This document shows positions 33,831 through 43,188 of a stretch of 64,000 nucleotides of DNA, one piece after another. The notes under the pieces are model-generated. The model ran no database searches. It was not told the origin of the DNA and was given only the letters and a program-made list of their open reading frames with translations. Made by a program: the position numbers and the translations under genes. The stretch comes from Thalassobaculum sp965228445 (lineage in GTDB: Bacteria > Pseudomonadota > Alphaproteobacteria > Thalassobaculales > Thalassobaculaceae). How positions within the stretch are numbered: the first letter of the stretch is position 1; each line of letters begins with the position of its first letter. Location: assembly GCA_965228445.1 (NCBI GenBank), contig OZ245813.1, positions 2,046,001-2,110,000 of the forward strand. The letters are read 5' to 3'.

Positions 33831-35594
33831 TCAGTCGTCGAGATAAAGCCCCGGCGACGGATACCCGCTGAACCGATTGCTCTCCAGATGGCCCAACGGA
33901 CTGCGTCCCTCGGCATAATCGAGGGCCTTCAGGCCGCGCGCGTCTCGGGCCGCTTTGTCCGACCCGGCATCGAGCAACTGCACCACCAGTTCCCCGTCCT
34001 CGGTCGCTGCGGCGCGCATGAGGGCGGTCTGCTGCTCGCGCGTGCGCTCGGTCACCGGGAACCGGTCGGCGAGACGGGCGATGCCCGACGCCGGCAGCAT
34101 GGGGTTGGGTCCGGTCGGGCCCCGTCCCTGGAGGTAGTCCAGAATGCCGAAGCCCTGGGAATCCAGAGCCTCCGGATCGGCACCCCCGGCGAGGAGCAAC
34201 TCGATCACCGGCGCCGAGGCCTTGGCCGCCGCGTACATCAGCGCCGTGCGGCGGGAATGCCACAGCAAGGGATGATGGATGGCCGCGTTGGGATCAGCGC
34301 CATGCGCCAGCAGTATCCGCACCGAATCCACCTGATTGAGTTCTGCTGCCGTCATCAGCGGCGTCTTGCCGATGGCGTTTCGGGCGTTCGGATCCACCGT
34401 CTGATCGCCGCGCGCCAGATCCGTCACCAGGGGCGGCGCGAACGACCCCTTCTCCAGCAGCAGTTCCAGTACATCGGGGCGGTGAACGGCGACCGAGATC
34501 AATGGGTCCGGGTTAGTCCCTACGTAGTCCCAGGCGCCATCGTAATACTGCATCCGCATCACCGTCATGGGCACGGAGGCACTATCGGGAGCGGCGTCGA
34601 TCAGGGCCACGATCTCGCCCAGCGGCGCGCCTTCCAGGATCAGATAGCGAAGGCCGCTTCGGTCGGGAGCCGCCCAATGACCCTCATAGGCGGGCATCAG
34701 CAGGGCGATCCTCGCGGCCTGAAGAGCGTCCGCTTCCGACAGCCCGGCGGAACGACGGTAGTGTTCCACCAGGACCGGCAGGGCCTCGTCATAGGCAGCT
34801 GCCAATGGCTCGTATTCAGCTCGGTTGGATAGGTTGAGCATCGACCACGTCTCCAGCGGCCGGTGGCTTGCGGTCATATCGACCCGACGATATCCCTGCA
34901 GCAGGGCGCGGGGCGCGACCCGGATCGCCTGCCTTTCGGCATCATACTCACGATAATAGGTGTAGCGTATCCACCCAGGCGGCACAGAAATATCGGATCG
35001 GCCGGCTATCACCTTGAGATACCGCTCGACTTCCTGCGGAAGAGCCAGATCATCCTTGTCACAAGAAAAGCTAGGCAAAAGAGAATCTCGCCTATCTCCA
35101 AAATAGCTTCTCGCTAAATCCATATATGCCGGCCTTTTATTCAGAACCTTGCAGTTCACCAAGAATGAACCGGAATGGTAATCGGCCATCCTAAGAGAGA
35201 TGTGGCGCAGTAAATCGAAGACATCGGCCTGCTCCAGGGCGCCCTTTGTCTCAATCCTTTGGCCGGTCATCCAGTTCGGCAAATAGGGCCAGGGGGTGCC
35301 GTCGGTCGGCATGGCCCGCATGGTCGCCACAGCCTCTGCTGCCACCTCCCTCAATTCGGCAACGCTCCCGACCGTGCGGGGCAGCCAGACATCGAGGGCC
35401 ACGATCAGATGGAACGCCGCCCTAAGGTCGCCCGGTGCCGCTTGGCGCAAGACCGCCGCCGCGCGTTCGGGATCCTCGTGCATCCGCTCGATCGCGGTCT
35501 GCACGCTCGAGTCCGCCTCCGCCGAAGCTTGGCCGCTGAGCGCGCAGAGGATCGCCGCAATGAAAATGCCGCCGGCCAGCCTCGTCATCCCCAT
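33831..35594 (-). CDS. exported ankyrin-repeat protein (587 aa)
   Basis: Starts with a Sec signal peptide (GGIFIAAILCALSGQASA, cleavage near residue 25). The first 350 residues match no domain I know and are helix-rich. The C-terminal third carries ankyrin repeats. The clearest are GKTPLMTAAELNQVDSVRIL (about 430-449) plus AHGADPNAA, then RTALMYAAAKASAPVIELLL plus GADPEALD, and QTALMRAAATEDGELVVQLL plus DAGSDKAARD. It is likely a periplasmic or surface protein-binding scaffold. ATGs at 35594 and 35588 and a TTG at 35600 all compete as start. Confidence 0.8.
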   Translation of the reverse strand: MGMTRLAGGIFIAAILCALSGQASAEADSSVQTAIERMHEDPERAAAVLRQAAPGDLRAAFHLIVALDVWLPRTVGSVAELREVAAEAVATMRAMPTDGTPWPYLPNWMTGQRIETKGALEQADVFDLLRHISLRMADYHSGSFLVNCKVLNKRPAYMDLARSYFGDRRDSLLPSFSCDKDDLALPQEVERYLKVIAGRSDISVPPGWIRYTYYREYDAERQAIRVAPRALLQGYRRVDMTASHRPLETWSMLNLSNRAEYEPLAAAYDEALPVLVEHYRRSAGLSEADALQAARIALLMPAYEGHWAAPDRSGLRYLILEGAPLGEIVALIDAAPDSASVPMTVMRMQYYDGAWDYVGTNPDPLISVAVHRPDVLELLLEKGSFAPPLVTDLARGDQTVDPNARNAIGKTPLMTAAELNQVDSVRILLAHGADPNAAIHHPLLWHSRRTALMYAAAKASAPVIELLLAGGADPEALDSQGFGILDYLQGRGPTGPNPMLPASGIARLADRFPVTERTREQQTALMRAAATEDGELVVQLLDAGSDKAARDARGLKALDYAEGRSPLGHLESNRFSGYPSPGLYLDD

Positions 35595-35638
35595 CCCCAA
35601 TTCTCAAGAGCGCCTCAGGGAACCTCGACTTTACGGCG

Positions 35639-35666
35639 AAAAAAAGGGCCGCGCTTGGCGGCCCTT
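35639..35666 (-). terminator. intrinsic terminator of the amidohydrolase gene
   Basis: On the minus strand AAGGGCCGC-CAAGC-GCGGCCCTT forms a 9-bp stem followed by seven T residues, 24 nt after the amidohydrolase stop. This is a textbook rho-independent terminator. Confidence 0.85.
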
Positions 35667-35689
35667 CCCATCTGTCACCGACCCGAATG

Positions 35690-36919
35690 TTACGGCGTCA
35701 TGGTCGGCGCGAGGCCCGCACGTTCGGTGATGGCGCCGGTCACCGCGATACCGTTCTTCACCACCATGCGGTGGTTGGCGCGGCGGGCGACCTTGGTGAT
35801 GTCGGCCAGCGGGTCGCCGTCGACGATCAGCATGTCGGCCGCCTTGCCCTCGGCGATGGTGCCGCGGTCCTCAAGCCGCATCAGGTCGGAGCCGTTGCGT
35901 GTCGAGAAGGTGATCGCGTCCATCGGGCTGATGCCGGTCTCCGTGACCATGTACTCCAGCTCCAGCGCGTTCTCGCCGTGCTTGTTGTACGGGGTGCCCG
36001 CGTCGGTCCCCATGGCGATCTTGCCGCCGGCCTCGTAGAACTTCTTGATCGAGGCCACGTGGTGCACGACCACCCGCTCGCACTTCTCGACCGCATAGGC
36101 CGGAACGCCATGGTCCTTGTTGGCCAGGATGTTCTTCACCGCCGCCAGGGTCGGGACGAGATAGGTGCCGTGGGACAGCATCTCCTCCACGCACTCGTCG
36201 GTCATGAAGATGCCGTGCTCGATCGAGTCGACGCCGCCGCGCACCGCGTTGAGGATGCCCTCGGAGCCCTGGGCATGGCTGGCGCAGGTGCGGTGGAAGC
36301 GATGGCCCTCAGAGATGCCGGCCTTCATCTCCTCCGCCGTGTAGTGGGCGTCCTCCGGGTTCACGCCCGGGGTCATCACGCCGCCGGTGGCCATGATTTT
36401 GATCAGGTCGGAGCCCGCATGGATCTGCTCGCGCACCGCTTTGATCACTTCGTCCACGCCGTCGGCGATGCGGCCGTTGCGGTGGCCGTGGCCGCCGGTC
36501 ATGCACACCACCTTGCCGGAGGCGCGGATGGTCGGGCCGAGCTGGCGGCCGGTGTTGCAGGCGTCGCGCACGGCGAATTCCAGGTAGTCCTTGCCGCCGC
36601 AGTCGCGCACCGCGGTGATGCCGCCGCGCAGGGAGGTCTGGGCGTTGTCGAGCGCCTTCATGGTGAGCTGGCTCTCGCGCAATGCGATCATCGACGCCCA
36701 CGGATTGCCCTCGGCGCCGTAACAGAGATGGACGTGGCAGTCGACCAGGCCCGGCAGAAGCGTGCCGCCTGTGGTGTCGACGCGCTCGCCCTCGAAGCCG
36801 GCGAACTCGGCGAGCGGAGCGATGCGCACGATAACCGCCCCCTCGACCAGTACGCCGTGCTCGTCGAGGACAGTGCCGGCGCCATCGATGACGCGTCCGC
36901 CGGAATACAAGGTGGCCAT
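35690..36919 (-). CDS. metal-dependent amidohydrolase family protein (409 aa)
   Basis: An amidohydrolase-superfamily enzyme of the imidazolonepropionase/prolidase-like group. The first metal motif is DCHVHLCYGAEGNPW (about residues 60-74). Later ligands are in HRTCASHAQGSEGI and DSIEHGIFM (about 226-234), and the catalytic Asp is in MGTDAGTPY (about 305-313). GKAADMLIVDGDPLADI near the C-terminus belongs to the flanking beta domain. There is no signal peptide. Related enzymes cleave dipeptides or organophosphates, and the natural substrate here is unknown. Start ATG 36919 has AGGAG eight bases upstream. It ends at a strong terminator. Confidence 0.87.
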   Translation of the reverse strand: MATLYSGGRVIDGAGTVLDEHGVLVEGAVIVRIAPLAEFAGFEGERVDTTGGTLLPGLVDCHVHLCYGAEGNPWASMIALRESQLTMKALDNAQTSLRGGITAVRDCGGKDYLEFAVRDACNTGRQLGPTIRASGKVVCMTGGHGHRNGRIADGVDEVIKAVREQIHAGSDLIKIMATGGVMTPGVNPEDAHYTAEEMKAGISEGHRFHRTCASHAQGSEGILNAVRGGVDSIEHGIFMTDECVEEMLSHGTYLVPTLAAVKNILANKDHGVPAYAVEKCERVVVHHVASIKKFYEAGGKIAMGTDAGTPYNKHGENALELEYMVTETGISPMDAITFSTRNGSDLMRLEDRGTIAEGKAADMLIVDGDPLADITKVARRANHRMVVKNGIAVTGAITERAGLAPTMTP

Positions 36920-37116
36920 TCAGGGTTCTCCTGTTGGAAGGTTGCTGCCCCCGCTTATCCGATCGCCTCAACTCCCCACAAGCCCGCACGTCCGCTTCAA
37001 TTCCCGGCTGTGGACAAGCGCGTGGCTCTGGCCGCCATATTCGTCTAACGTCTATACGCAGGGCGCGGGCGATTTCCTCGCTTTCCTCAATCTGCACCGG
37101 TCTGCGGAGCCTCACC

Positions 37117-39078
37117 GTGAGCAATGACACACCAGCGTCCACCGGGATGGGTTCGAAGGCGGTCGACTGGACGCTGGCCACGATTGCCGCGCTCGGCAGC
37201 TTCCTGCTGATGCTGAAGCTCGGGGCGTTCCACGCGACCCCGCCGGAGTCGCTGGACGGAGCGTGGCAGGCCGCCCTTCAGTTCGCCTGGCTGCACGATC
37301 TGCAACTGGGCAGGGACATCGTCTTCCCGCACGGTCCCTACGGGGCGTTCTATGCCCAACTCTACCATCCCGATCTGGTCGGCCTGTGGTACGCGATCCG
37401 CCTGTCCCATGCCGTTGTGCTGGCGGTGGCGCTGGTCTGGACGCTGCGGGTCGTCGCCGGGCCGGGCCTGGGATGGCGTGTGCTCGCCTGCCTGCTGGCC
37501 CTGGTCGCCGCCGCCGCCCTGGTGCCGGGACCGGACGGGATCTGGATGCTGCCGTCCTTCCTGCTCATCGGTCTCGCCGTGGACGACCGCCGCGCACCGC
37601 CGCTGCTGATCGTCCTGCTGGTCGCGGCGATCGCGCTCGCCACCCTGGCCAAGTTCTCCTTCCTGGTCATGGGGGTGACCGCCGTCATCGCCTGGAGCGT
37701 CGCCGCCGGCGCCCGGCGCGATCCCCTGGCCCTGCTGGCCGCCCCGCTCTATGTCGCCGCGATCGTGCTGCTGTGGCTGGCCGCCGGCCAGGAACTCTCC
37801 GGCTTCGTCGACTGGGTCCGCGTCTCGTTCCAGGTCGGCAGCGGCTATGCCGCCGCCATGTCGCTGACCAGCAACCACTACGACCTCGCGGTCTACGGCG
37901 CCCTGGTCGTGCTCCTGCTGCTCGGGGTCTGGGTCGGGTTCCGGGCCGGCGCCGCCCTGGCGGTCCGGGCGATCGTCGTCCTCGGCTGGCTGGCGCTGTT
38001 CATGTTCGTCGCCAAGGCCGGCTTCGTGCGCCACGACGGGCACGCGGTGTTCCCGTTCGAGATGGCCGTGGTCGCCGCCGTCCTGGTGGTCGCCCATGGT
38101 CTGCCGCCGCGTCCGGGCAGCGGACAGATCCTGGCACTGCAGGCGCTGGTGCTGGTCGGCGCCGTGGGCTGGCTGAGCGTCGCCCACGCGCGACTGACGC
38201 CCAGCGGGCACACCATCGACCGGCAGATCGCCAGCCGCATCGTCCACGCGCCGGCGCTGCTGCTGGAGATCGCCAACGACCTGCTGTCGGAACAGGGCAA
38301 GGCGGCGCATTACCGCGATTATGCGGACAAGTCGCGGGCGCTGCTCGGCGGCCCGCATCCGCGGATCGCCTCGGCCGGCTCGATCGACGTCTATTCCTAC
38401 ATGATCGCCCCGCCGATCCTCGCCGGCCTGCCCTATCATCCCCGGCCGGTGATCCAGTCCTATCAGTCCTACCTGCCCGCGCTCGCCAGCCGCGACGTCC
38501 GGGAGGTGCGCCGCCAGGGCGCGGAGGTCTACGTCCTGCAGGCCGGCAGCATCGACAACCGCCCGGTGCTGGCCGATGGCGGCCATCTGTGGCCCGAGTT
38601 CCTGTCGCTCTACGACCCGGTGGACGAGGTACCCCTGGGACTGATCGTCGAGCGCCGGGCCGAGCCGCTGTCCCTTGAGACGCGCAAACTGGTCGACCGC
38701 ACGAGCGGCTACAACAGGTGGGTGGACCTCCCGGCGCCGGCACCGGGCACCATCCTGCAGGTCAAGGGCGGCATCCGCCCGACCCTGCTCGGCCGCGCCT
38801 TCGGGCTCGCCTTCAAGCCGCCGCAGCTCACCATCACGCTGCGCCGGGCCGACGGCAGCGAGCAGACCCACCGGCTGGTGCCGGGTCAGCTTGGCGCCGG
38901 CTTCCCGGTCTCGCCCATCGTCTCCACGCCGCAGGAGCTGCGGGCGCTGTTCGACGGCGAAGACGCCGGCGCGCCGGTCACCGCATTCCGGATCAACGCC
39001 GCCCGGCTGCAGCAGGCGTTCTGGGGCAGCGACTTCCCGCTATCGGTCACCGAGCTCCACCGGCCGGGCCAGGGCTGA
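37117..39078 (+). CDS. large polytopic membrane protein of unknown function (653 aa)
   Basis: I do not recognise a named family. About ten hydrophobic helices occupy residues 15-400, and a soluble domain fills roughly 400-653. After the first helix comes LGRDIVFPHGPYGAFYAQLY. It resembles the GRD-x-V-x-x-x-GPLG-type loop seen in uncharacterised GT-C/PMT-like membrane proteins, so a glycosyltransferase-like role is possible but unproven. The GTG start at 37117 has GGAG seven bases upstream; ATG 37147 is an alternative. Its last 39 bp overlap the ribokinase gene on the opposite strand. Confidence 0.75.
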   Translation: MSNDTPASTGMGSKAVDWTLATIAALGSFLLMLKLGAFHATPPESLDGAWQAALQFAWLHDLQLGRDIVFPHGPYGAFYAQLYHPDLVGLWYAIRLSHAVVLAVALVWTLRVVAGPGLGWRVLACLLALVAAAALVPGPDGIWMLPSFLLIGLAVDDRRAPPLLIVLLVAAIALATLAKFSFLVMGVTAVIAWSVAAGARRDPLALLAAPLYVAAIVLLWLAAGQELSGFVDWVRVSFQVGSGYAAAMSLTSNHYDLAVYGALVVLLLLGVWVGFRAGAALAVRAIVVLGWLALFMFVAKAGFVRHDGHAVFPFEMAVVAAVLVVAHGLPPRPGSGQILALQALVLVGAVGWLSVAHARLTPSGHTIDRQIASRIVHAPALLLEIANDLLSEQGKAAHYRDYADKSRALLGGPHPRIASAGSIDVYSYMIAPPILAGLPYHPRPVIQSYQSYLPALASRDVREVRRQGAEVYVLQAGSIDNRPVLADGGHLWPEFLSLYDPVDEVPLGLIVERRAEPLSLETRKLVDRTSGYNRWVDLPAPAPGTILQVKGGIRPTLLGRAFGLAFKPPQLTITLRRADGSEQTHRLVPGQLGAGFPVSPIVSTPQELRALFDGEDAGAPVTAFRINAARLQQAFWGSDFPLSVTELHRPGQG

Positions 39079-39960
39079 CAGCCGCCCGGCGATTTCGTCC
39101 GCGTCCGGCAGGGCCGCCGCCGCTCCCGGCCGGGTGCAGGTGAGCCCGGCGGCGACCGAAGCCCGGTGCAGCGCATCCGGCAGGCTAAGCCTCGCATCCA
39201 GACCGGCCGCCAGGACGCCGACGAAGGCATCCCCGGCTCCGACCGTGTCAACGGCCTCAACCGGCAGCGTCCCGACCCGGAAGCCCTGCCCGTCCGGCGT
39301 CACCGCAAGCGCGCCTTCGCCGCCCAGGGTGGTGACGCAGGTCAAGCCATGATCGGCGGCGAGCGTCCGGGCGGTCTGGGCCGGCGGGGCATCGGTGCCG
39401 GCCAGCAGCGCGGCCTCCCCCTCGTTGAGCACGAGTACGTCGACGTCGTTCAGCACCGCCGCCGGCAGCGCACGGGCCGGGGCGAGGTTCAGGACGGTCC
39501 GCGCCCCCGCTTTCCGCGCCGCCGCCAAGCCCGCGGCGGTGGCCTCCGGCGGGATCTCCATCTGACAGACCAGCGTGTCGCCGGGGCCGAGCGCGGCACC
39601 GTCCAGCATCGCCGCGGTGACGGACATGTTGGCGCCGCTGCCGACGACGATCTGGTTCTCTCCCGATCGGTCGACCATGACGACGGCGGTGCCGGTGGCG
39701 CCCGGCACGGTCCGCACGCCGGAGACGTCGCAGCCGGCAGCCTCAAGGGAAGCCAGCACCGGCGCGCCGAGACCGTCGGTGCCGACCGCGCCGACGAACC
39801 GCGTGCGCGCGCCCGCCCGAGCGGCGGCGGTCGCCTGGTTCGCGCCCTTGCCGCCGGGAAGCTGAACGATCTCGCGGGTCAGCACGGTCTCGCCGGGCGC
39901 CGGCAACCGGTCGAGATCGAACAGCAGGTCGACGTTGAGCGAGCCGAAGACGGTGATCAT
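39040..39960 (-). CDS. rbsK: ribokinase, PfkB family (306 aa)
   Basis: Phosphorylates D-ribose (or a related sugar) at O5 with ATP. The N-terminal motif NVDLLFDLDRLPAPGET and LPGGKGANQATAAARAG (about residues 33-49) is the sugar-binding PfkB signature 1. DTVGAGDAFVGVLAAGLDAR (about 243-262) is signature 2, with the catalytic base Asp 249. LNLAPARALP and LNEGEAALL are ribokinase-typical. No ribose transporter or regulator is adjacent; a NupC nucleoside transporter is encoded 6 kb to the right. Its 3' end overlaps the membrane-protein gene. Confidence 0.88.
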   Translation of the reverse strand: MITVFGSLNVDLLFDLDRLPAPGETVLTREIVQLPGGKGANQATAAARAGARTRFVGAVGTDGLGAPVLASLEAAGCDVSGVRTVPGATGTAVVMVDRSGENQIVVGSGANMSVTAAMLDGAALGPGDTLVCQMEIPPEATAAGLAAARKAGARTVLNLAPARALPAAVLNDVDVLVLNEGEAALLAGTDAPPAQTARTLAADHGLTCVTTLGGEGALAVTPDGQGFRVGTLPVEAVDTVGAGDAFVGVLAAGLDARLSLPDALHRASVAAGLTCTRPGAAAALPDADEIAGRLSALARPVELGDR

Positions 39961-40043
39961 GGGAGTGCCTTGCGCGGGTCCGGTTCAGGGACGTCTGAGC
40001 CCCGTGCAGGAACGGTGGCCAATCGACCGGCCCGGCGCAAAAG

Positions 40044-40066
40044 AAAACGGCGCCCGAAGGCGCCGT
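40044..40066 (-). terminator. intrinsic terminator of the dipeptide ABC operon
   Basis: On the minus strand ACGGCGCC-TTCG-GGCGCCGT forms an 8-bp stem with a stable tetraloop and is followed by TTTCTTTT. It lies 18 nt after the stop of the last ATPase gene and closes the operon before ribokinase. Confidence 0.85.
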
Positions 40067-40084
40067 CACCGTCAGGTCAGCCGC

Positions 40085-41203
40085 TCAGGCCAGCCCTTCC
40101 GGCCGGGCCGGCGGGGTCAGGGTCGGGCCGTCCGGGATACGCCCCTCCTCGATGCCGTGACAGGCCACGATCGCGCCGTCGCCCAGCGGGCGGGGCATCG
40201 GGATCTCGGACCGGCAGCGGTCGTTGGCGAAGGGACAGCGCGGATGGAAGGTGCAGCCCGAGGGCGGGTTGATCGGGTTCGGCACCTCGCCGGCCACCGG
40301 CATCCGCTCGCGCCCGGTCATGTCCAGGTCCGGGATCGTGTCCAGCAGCAGCCGGGTGTACGGATGGCGCGGCGTGGTGAACAGGGTCTTGGCAGGCGCC
40401 ACCTCGGCCAGCTTGCCCAGGTACATCACGCCGACCCGGTCGCTGATGTGATAGACGACCGCCAGGTTGTGGCTGATGAACAGATAGGTCAGCCCGAACT
40501 CGCGCTGCAGGTCCTTCATCAGGTTCAGGATCTGCGCCTGCACCGACACGTCGAGCGCCGAGGTCGGCTCGTCGCAGACCAGGAATTCCGGCTCCGAGGC
40601 GAGCGCGCGGGCGATGGAGATGCGCTGACGCTGACCGCCGGAGAACTCGTGCGGGTACTTCTCGCCGTCGCGGGCGTTCAGTTTCACCGTCTCCAGCAGA
40701 TGGCCGACCCGGGCGTCGATCGCCGCCTGGCCGTCGGCCAGACCGAAGGCGCGGATCGGCTCGGCGATGATGTCGCGCACCCGCCAGCGCGGATTGAGGC
40801 TGGCATACGGATCCTGAAAGATCATCTGCAGCCGGCGGCGCATCGGCGCCATCTGCTTGCGCGACAGGCCGGCGATGTCGCGGCCCTCCAGCTCGATCGA
40901 GCCGTCGCTCGGCCCGTAGAGGCCGACGATCAGACGCGCGACCGTGGACTTGCCGCAGCCGGACTCGCCCACAAGGCCGAAGGTCTCGCCCTGGCCGATC
41001 TCGAAATCGATGCCGTCGACCGCCCGCAGGATCTGCTTGGGCTGGCGTTCGATCACCCGGTTCAGCCACGGGGCCGACACATCGAAGTGCCGCTTGAGGC
41101 CCCGCACCTTGAGCATGGCGACCTCCTGGCCGCCCGCGTCACGGATCTTCGCCCGAGCTTCCCGTTTGGGGGCCTCGCGCTTCTTCGCCACCGCCTCAGC
41201 CAT
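40085..41203 (-). CDS. dipeptide-type ABC transporter ATPase, DppF-like (372 aa)
   Basis: One of two ATPases of the importer encoded at 40-46 kb. Walker A is GLVGESGCGKSTVARLIVG (about residues 75-93). The Q-loop is in MIFQDPYASLNPR, the signature is FSGGQRQRISIARAL (about 181-195), and Walker B is FLVCDEPTSALD. The C-terminal oligopeptide_ABC segment GCTFHPRCPFANDRCRSEIP contains the Cys triplet that holds an FeS cluster in some family members. The ATG at 41203 overlaps the DppD stop by eight bases (ATGGCTGA). It has a Lys/Arg-rich N-terminal extension of about 26 residues. Confidence 0.92.
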   Translation of the reverse strand: MAEAVAKKREAPKREARAKIRDAGGQEVAMLKVRGLKRHFDVSAPWLNRVIERQPKQILRAVDGIDFEIGQGETFGLVGESGCGKSTVARLIVGLYGPSDGSIELEGRDIAGLSRKQMAPMRRRLQMIFQDPYASLNPRWRVRDIIAEPIRAFGLADGQAAIDARVGHLLETVKLNARDGEKYPHEFSGGQRQRISIARALASEPEFLVCDEPTSALDVSVQAQILNLMKDLQREFGLTYLFISHNLAVVYHISDRVGVMYLGKLAEVAPAKTLFTTPRHPYTRLLLDTIPDLDMTGRERMPVAGEVPNPINPPSGCTFHPRCPFANDRCRSEIPMPRPLGDGAIVACHGIEEGRIPDGPTLTPPARPEGLA

Positions 41204-42236
41204 TGGTCTTCTCCAGCACCGCATCGGCCTTGGTGTTCGCCACCAGCGTCTTCGACGCGTCCTTGTTGCGTCCGTCCTCGCCGTCATACAGCCAGCACGC
41301 GGTCCAGCTGTCCTCCACGGGCAGCAGATCGGGCCGCACGGTGCGGCACTTGTCGAAGCTGTGCGGGCAGCGCGGGTTGAAGGCGCAACCGGTCGGGATG
41401 TCGGTCAGGCGCGGCATCGAGCCGGGGATCTGCTCCAGGCGCTCGCTGTCGTGGCCGATCGACGGAATGGAACCCATCAAGCCGTGGGTATAGGGATGCT
41501 TGGCGTTCTTGATCACCTCGCGGACCGGTCCGATCTCGGCGATCCGCCCGGCATACATCACCGCCACCCGGTCGGCGGTCTCGGCGATCACGCCCATGTC
41601 GTGGGTGACCAGCATGACCGCGGTGCCATGGTCGCGGCACAGCCGCTTCAGCAGGGCGATGATCTGCGCCTGGATCGACACGTCGAGTGCCGTGGTCGGC
41701 TCGTCGGCGATGATCAGGCGCGGGTTCACGCAGAGCGCGAGCGCGATCACGACGCGCTGGCGCATGCCGCCGGAGAACTGGTGCGGGTACTGGTCGACCC
41801 GCTTCTCCGGGGCAGGGATGCCGACCTCGGTCAGCAGCTCGATCGCCCGGGCCCGCGCCCGGGTCGGCGACAGGTCGGTATGGGTCTGGATCGTCTCCAC
41901 CAGCTGACGGCCCACCGAATAGAGCGGGTTCAGGCTGGTCAGCGGATCCTGGAAGATCGCGCCGATCCGCTTGCCGCGGATCCGCCGCATCTTCTCGTAG
42001 GGCAGATTGTCGATCCGCTCGCCCTCGATCAGGATCTTGCCGCTGGCGACCCGGCCGGGCGGCTCCAGCAGGCCGATGATGGCGGCCCCGGTCATCGACT
42101 TGCCGGCGCCGGACTCACCGACCACGCCCAGCACCTCGCCTTCGTCGATATGCAGCGAGATGTCGTTGACGGCCGTCAGCGTGCCCTTGCGGGTGGGGAA
42201 CTCTACGACGAGGTTTTCGACTTCAAGCAGAGGCAT
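41196..42236 (-). CDS. dipeptide-type ABC transporter ATPase, DppD-like (346 aa)
   Basis: The first ATPase of the importer. Walker A is GVVGESGAGKSMTGAAIIG (about residues 36-54), the Q-loop is in IFQDPLTSLNPLYSVGRQ, the signature is FSGGMRQRVVIALAL, and Walker B is LIIADEPTTALDV. The C-terminal extension has GCAFNPRCPHSFDKCRTVRP and a further Cys in WTACW, the C-x5-C-x6-C pattern of FeS-containing DppD/OppD proteins. It starts 4 nt after the DppC stop. Together with DppF it powers uptake through the two permeases. Confidence 0.92.
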   Translation of the reverse strand: MPLLEVENLVVEFPTRKGTLTAVNDISLHIDEGEVLGVVGESGAGKSMTGAAIIGLLEPPGRVASGKILIEGERIDNLPYEKMRRIRGKRIGAIFQDPLTSLNPLYSVGRQLVETIQTHTDLSPTRARARAIELLTEVGIPAPEKRVDQYPHQFSGGMRQRVVIALALCVNPRLIIADEPTTALDVSIQAQIIALLKRLCRDHGTAVMLVTHDMGVIAETADRVAVMYAGRIAEIGPVREVIKNAKHPYTHGLMGSIPSIGHDSERLEQIPGSMPRLTDIPTGCAFNPRCPHSFDKCRTVRPDLLPVEDSWTACWLYDGEDGRNKDASKTLVANTKADAVLEKTNG

Positions 42237-42240
42237 CGGA

Positions 42241-43188
42241 TCAGCGCAGCTTCGGGTTCAGGGCGTCACGCAGCCAGTCGCCCAACAGGTTGACGGCCAG
42301 CACCAGGATGGCGAGGGCGGCGCCGGGGAAGATCGTGATCCACCATTCGCCGGAGAACAGGTAGTCGTTGCCGACGCGGATCAGCGTGCCGAGCGACGGC
42401 TCGGTCGGCGGCAGACCGACGCCGAGGAACGACAGGGTCGCCTCGGCGATGATCGCCAGGGCGAGCTGAATGGTGGCGATGACCAGCACCGGCCCCAGCA
42501 CGTTCGGCAGGATGTGGCGCCACATGATCAGCGACGGGCGGATGCCGATGACATGGGCCGCCTGGACGTATTCCTTGTTGCGCTCGACCATGGTGGAGCC
42601 GCGCACCGTACGGGCGTACTGCACCCAGTTCGACAGGCCGATCGACAGGATCAGCACCGCATAGGCCAGGTCCGCCTGGTTCTGCAGCTCGATCACGCCG
42701 CGCAGCACGCCGTTGATCAGCAGCGCGATCAGGATCGACGGGAAGGAGAGCTGGATCTCGGCGACGCGCATGATGAAGGCGTCGACCGCCCCGCCGACGA
42801 AGCCGGAGATCAGGCCGAGGCCCACGCCCAGGATCAGCGACAGGATCACGCTGGCGAAGCCGATCAGCAGGGAGACCCGGCTGCCGTAGATGATCGCCGA
42901 CAGCACGTCGCGGCCCTGGATGTCGGTGCCGAGCAGGAAGCGGGCGTCGCCGTCCTCCATCCAGGCCGGCGGCAGGGAGGCGTCGAGCAGCGAGATCGAC
43001 GCCAGGTCGAACGGATCGTGCGGCGCCACCAGCGGCCCGAAGGCGGCCATGAAGAAGTACAGGAACGTGATCGCCGCGGCGACGATCGTCACCGGCGAGC
43101 GGGTGAAGCTGTACCAAATGTCGCCGTCGAAGAAGCGCCGCAGGCCGTCCATGATGCCGGTGCCCGAGGTCATGTTCGCATCAGCCAT
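42241..43188 (-). CDS. dipeptide-type ABC transporter permease, DppC-like (315 aa)
   Basis: An inner-membrane permease with the family motif LLGTDIQGRDVLSAIIYGSR (about residues 82-101). The EAA loop is RNKEYVQAAHVIGIRPSLIMWRHILPN, followed by SFLGVGLPPTEPSLGTLI (about 251-268). Six helices can be traced. The start is ATG 43188, which has GGAAAGG nine bases upstream; another ATG lies two codons earlier. It overlaps the DppB stop, so the two are translationally coupled. The proline-containing PPTEP loop matches peptide-type rather than nickel-type permeases. Confidence 0.92.
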   Translation of the reverse strand: MADANMTSGTGIMDGLRRFFDGDIWYSFTRSPVTIVAAAITFLYFFMAAFGPLVAPHDPFDLASISLLDASLPPAWMEDGDARFLLGTDIQGRDVLSAIIYGSRVSLLIGFASVILSLILGVGLGLISGFVGGAVDAFIMRVAEIQLSFPSILIALLINGVLRGVIELQNQADLAYAVLILSIGLSNWVQYARTVRGSTMVERNKEYVQAAHVIGIRPSLIMWRHILPNVLGPVLVIATIQLALAIIAEATLSFLGVGLPPTEPSLGTLIRVGNDYLFSGEWWITIFPGAALAILVLAVNLLGDWLRDALNPKLR

